DNA of 34,719 nt from positions 1 to 34,719 of the forward strand of contig CAIPKZ010000345.1 of assembly GCA_903865775.1 (NCBI GenBank). Direction: 5' to 3'. This DNA comes from an uncultured Prolixibacteraceae bacterium. GTDB lineage: Bacteria; Bacteroidota; Bacteroidia; Bacteroidales; Prolixibacteraceae. The notes under the pieces are model-generated. The model saw only the letters and a list, made by a program, of their open reading frames with translations. It was not told the origin of the DNA and did not search any database. This document shows, piece by piece, positions 33,431 through 34,719 of this stretch; the stretch's first letter is position 1; each line of letters starts with the position of its first letter. The position numbers were made by a program, and so were the translations under genes.

Positions 33431-34552
33431 ATGAATCTATTCGACGTATATCCGTTACTTGACATCACTCCTGTTAAAGGCGAAGGATGTTATATCTGGG
33501 ACGAACACGGTACTAAATATCTTGATTTGTACGGTGGTCATGCCGTGATTTCGGTTGGCCATTCGCACCCGCACTATATCAGCAGGCTTACCAGCCAATT
33601 GAATCAAATCGGATTCTATTCCAATTCGGTTCAGATTCCACAGCAAATTGAATTGGCCAACAAATTAGGTCAACTTTCCGGATATCCTGACTACCAGTTA
33701 TTTCTGGTTAATTCGGGAGCAGAAGCCAATGAAAATGCATTGAAACTTGCTTCTTTTGTAACCGGAAGAAAAAAAGTCATTGGCTTCAAAAAAGGCTTTC
33801 ATGGTCGTACATCTGCGGTTGTTGCGGTCACCGACAATCCGAAAATCATAGCTCCAATTAACGAATCATCCAATGCGATTATTCTTCCTTTCAACAATCT
33901 TGAACTTTTGGAAGAACAATTGAAAACCAATGAAATTGCCGGAGTTATTATCGAAGGAATTCAGGGAATCGGTGGAATTCATGTTCCTGCAGAAGGTTTT
34001 TTAGTTGGAGCTGAAAAACTTTGCAAACAATACGGTGCCTTGCTGATTCTGGATGAAATACAGTCAGGTTACGGACGAAGCGGAAAATTCTTCGCACATC
34101 AGTACACCGATGTAAAGCCTGATTTAATTACAGTGGCGAAAGGAATGGGGAATGGATTTCCAGTTGGTGGATTGCTGATTGCACCTGAGATAAAAGCCTG
34201 GCATGGTATGCTTGGAACCACTTTTGGCGGGAGTTATCTGGCCTGCGCTGCAAGTCTGGCCGTCCTGGAAATCATGGAAAATGAGAACCTGGTTGAAAAT
34301 GCCGGAAAAGTTGGCAGCTACCTGATCGAAAAACTAAGGCAATTTTCTGGCATAAAGGAAGTTAGAGGAATGGGCTTAATGATCGGACTGGAATTCGAAC
34401 ATCAAATTAATGACATTCGTCATGTTTTGTTAAAAAAACATCATATTTTCACCGGAGTTTCAGGAGCAAATACAATCAGGTTACTTTCTCCGCTAACTTT
34501 GAGCAAGGAACAAGCTGATGTTTTCCTTAAGGCGTTGGCTGAAACGATTTAG
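33431..34552 (+). CDS. argD: Acetylornithine (or succinylornithine) aminotransferase
   Basis: This 373-residue PLP enzyme makes acyl-ornithine from the acyl-glutamate semialdehyde. The PLP lysine is K237 in VAKGMGNGFPVGG, D208 is in LILDEIQSGYGRSG, and NSGAEANENALKLA and GFHGRTSA match class III aminotransferases of the ArgD group. The ATG at 33431 has a GGAGGGG five bases upstream, from element 9. It follows argC by 219 bases filled with three palindromic elements and precedes proC by 82 bases. Confidence 0.95.
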   Translation: MNLFDVYPLLDITPVKGEGCYIWDEHGTKYLDLYGGHAVISVGHSHPHYISRLTSQLNQIGFYSNSVQIPQQIELANKLGQLSGYPDYQLFLVNSGAEANENALKLASFVTGRKKVIGFKKGFHGRTSAVVAVTDNPKIIAPINESSNAIILPFNNLELLEEQLKTNEIAGVIIEGIQGIGGIHVPAEGFLVGAEKLCKQYGALLILDEIQSGYGRSGKFFAHQYTDVKPDLITVAKGMGNGFPVGGLLIAPEIKAWHGMLGTTFGGSYLACAASLAVLEIMENENLVENAGKVGSYLIEKLRQFSGIKEVRGMGLMIGLEFEHQINDIRHVLLKKHHIFTGVSGANTIRLLSPLTLSKEQADVFLKALAETI

Positions 34553-34634
34553 AAGTGAGGAAAAGAAAATGCAAAAATGTTTCCTGTCGTTTAAATTGTA
34601 AACAGTAAATTACTTAATAGTAAATACTTAGAAT

Positions 34635-34719
34635 ATGATTGACCAGAAAATTACCATTATCGGTGGAGGAAATTTAGGTGGCGCTGTTGCATTTGGTTTA
34701 ATTAAATCGAAGCAAATAC
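34635..34719 (+). CDS. proC: Pyrroline-5-carboxylate reductase (3' truncated by window end)
   Basis: Only the first 28 residues are visible, MIDQKITIIGGGNLGGAVAF and the following GLIKSKQI. The GGGNLGGA dinucleotide-binding loop at the very N-terminus matches ProC, which reduces pyrroline-5-carboxylate to proline with NAD(P)H. Placement after argD agrees with the arginine/proline cluster of Bacteroidota. The rest lies outside the window, so the family call rests on the N-terminus and the context. Confidence 0.75.
   Translation, partial: MIDQKITIIGGGNLGGAVAFGLIKSKQI

Overview
The window looks like chromosomal DNA from a member of the Bacteroidota, probably an aerobic or facultative member of Bacteroidales/Marinilabiliales; genus cannot be told from sequence reading alone. 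The evidence is a SusC/SusD pair, TAnnTTTG-type -7 promoter elements, few Shine-Dalgarno sites, moderate-to-low GC, and an argR-GNAT-argG-argC-argD-proC cluster of the Bacteroidota type. Most of the content is core metabolism. No prophage, insertion sequence, CRISPR array, tRNA or rRNA was seen.

Layout. (1) 1-6355, plus strand: respiratory block with the 3' part of a DsbD_2/TauE-like membrane protein, a SCO/SenC copper chaperone, then caa3 oxidase subunits I, III, IV and II (II carries a fused cytochrome c) and haem O synthase. Subunit I has the YS motif of A2-type oxidases. (2) 6393-9810: an orphan soluble PAS hybrid histidine kinase (minus), a 740-base non-coding stretch holding a candidate short transcript (promoter, three 9-base tandem repeats, terminator), and an unusual fusion of a degenerate receiver domain to a sugar transferase. 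(3) 9842-13905: tag (minus), a secreted TPR protein, rarA. (4) 14033-16148: a tight three-gene unit of a VTC-type polyphosphate polymerase domain, a DUF4956 membrane protein and a DUF2490 predicted outer-membrane barrel. This is the best candidate for a poorly described system. (5) 16263-18886: kdsA (metal-dependent class) with a Dabb protein, then a convergent fused SpmA-SpmB membrane protein. (6) 19030-24030, minus: a SusD-SusC pair with no glycan-degradation genes in view. (7) 24726-34719: carA-carB (minus) diverging from argR, a GNAT acyltransferase, argG, argC, argD and the start of proC (plus). Carbamoyl phosphate from CarAB feeds both arginine and pyrimidine synthesis.

The most striking non-gene signals are in the last block. 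Nine GC-rich palindromic elements of related sequence sit in nearly every gap of the car/arg cluster, and I saw none elsewhere in the window. One provides the argG stop codon, one is translated as part of an ArgC N-terminal extension, and one supplies the apparent ribosome-binding site of argD. Two ARG-box-like palindromes with 21-base centre-to-centre spacing overlap the argR promoter, and the carA leader contains a hairpin plus U-tract that looks like an attenuator.
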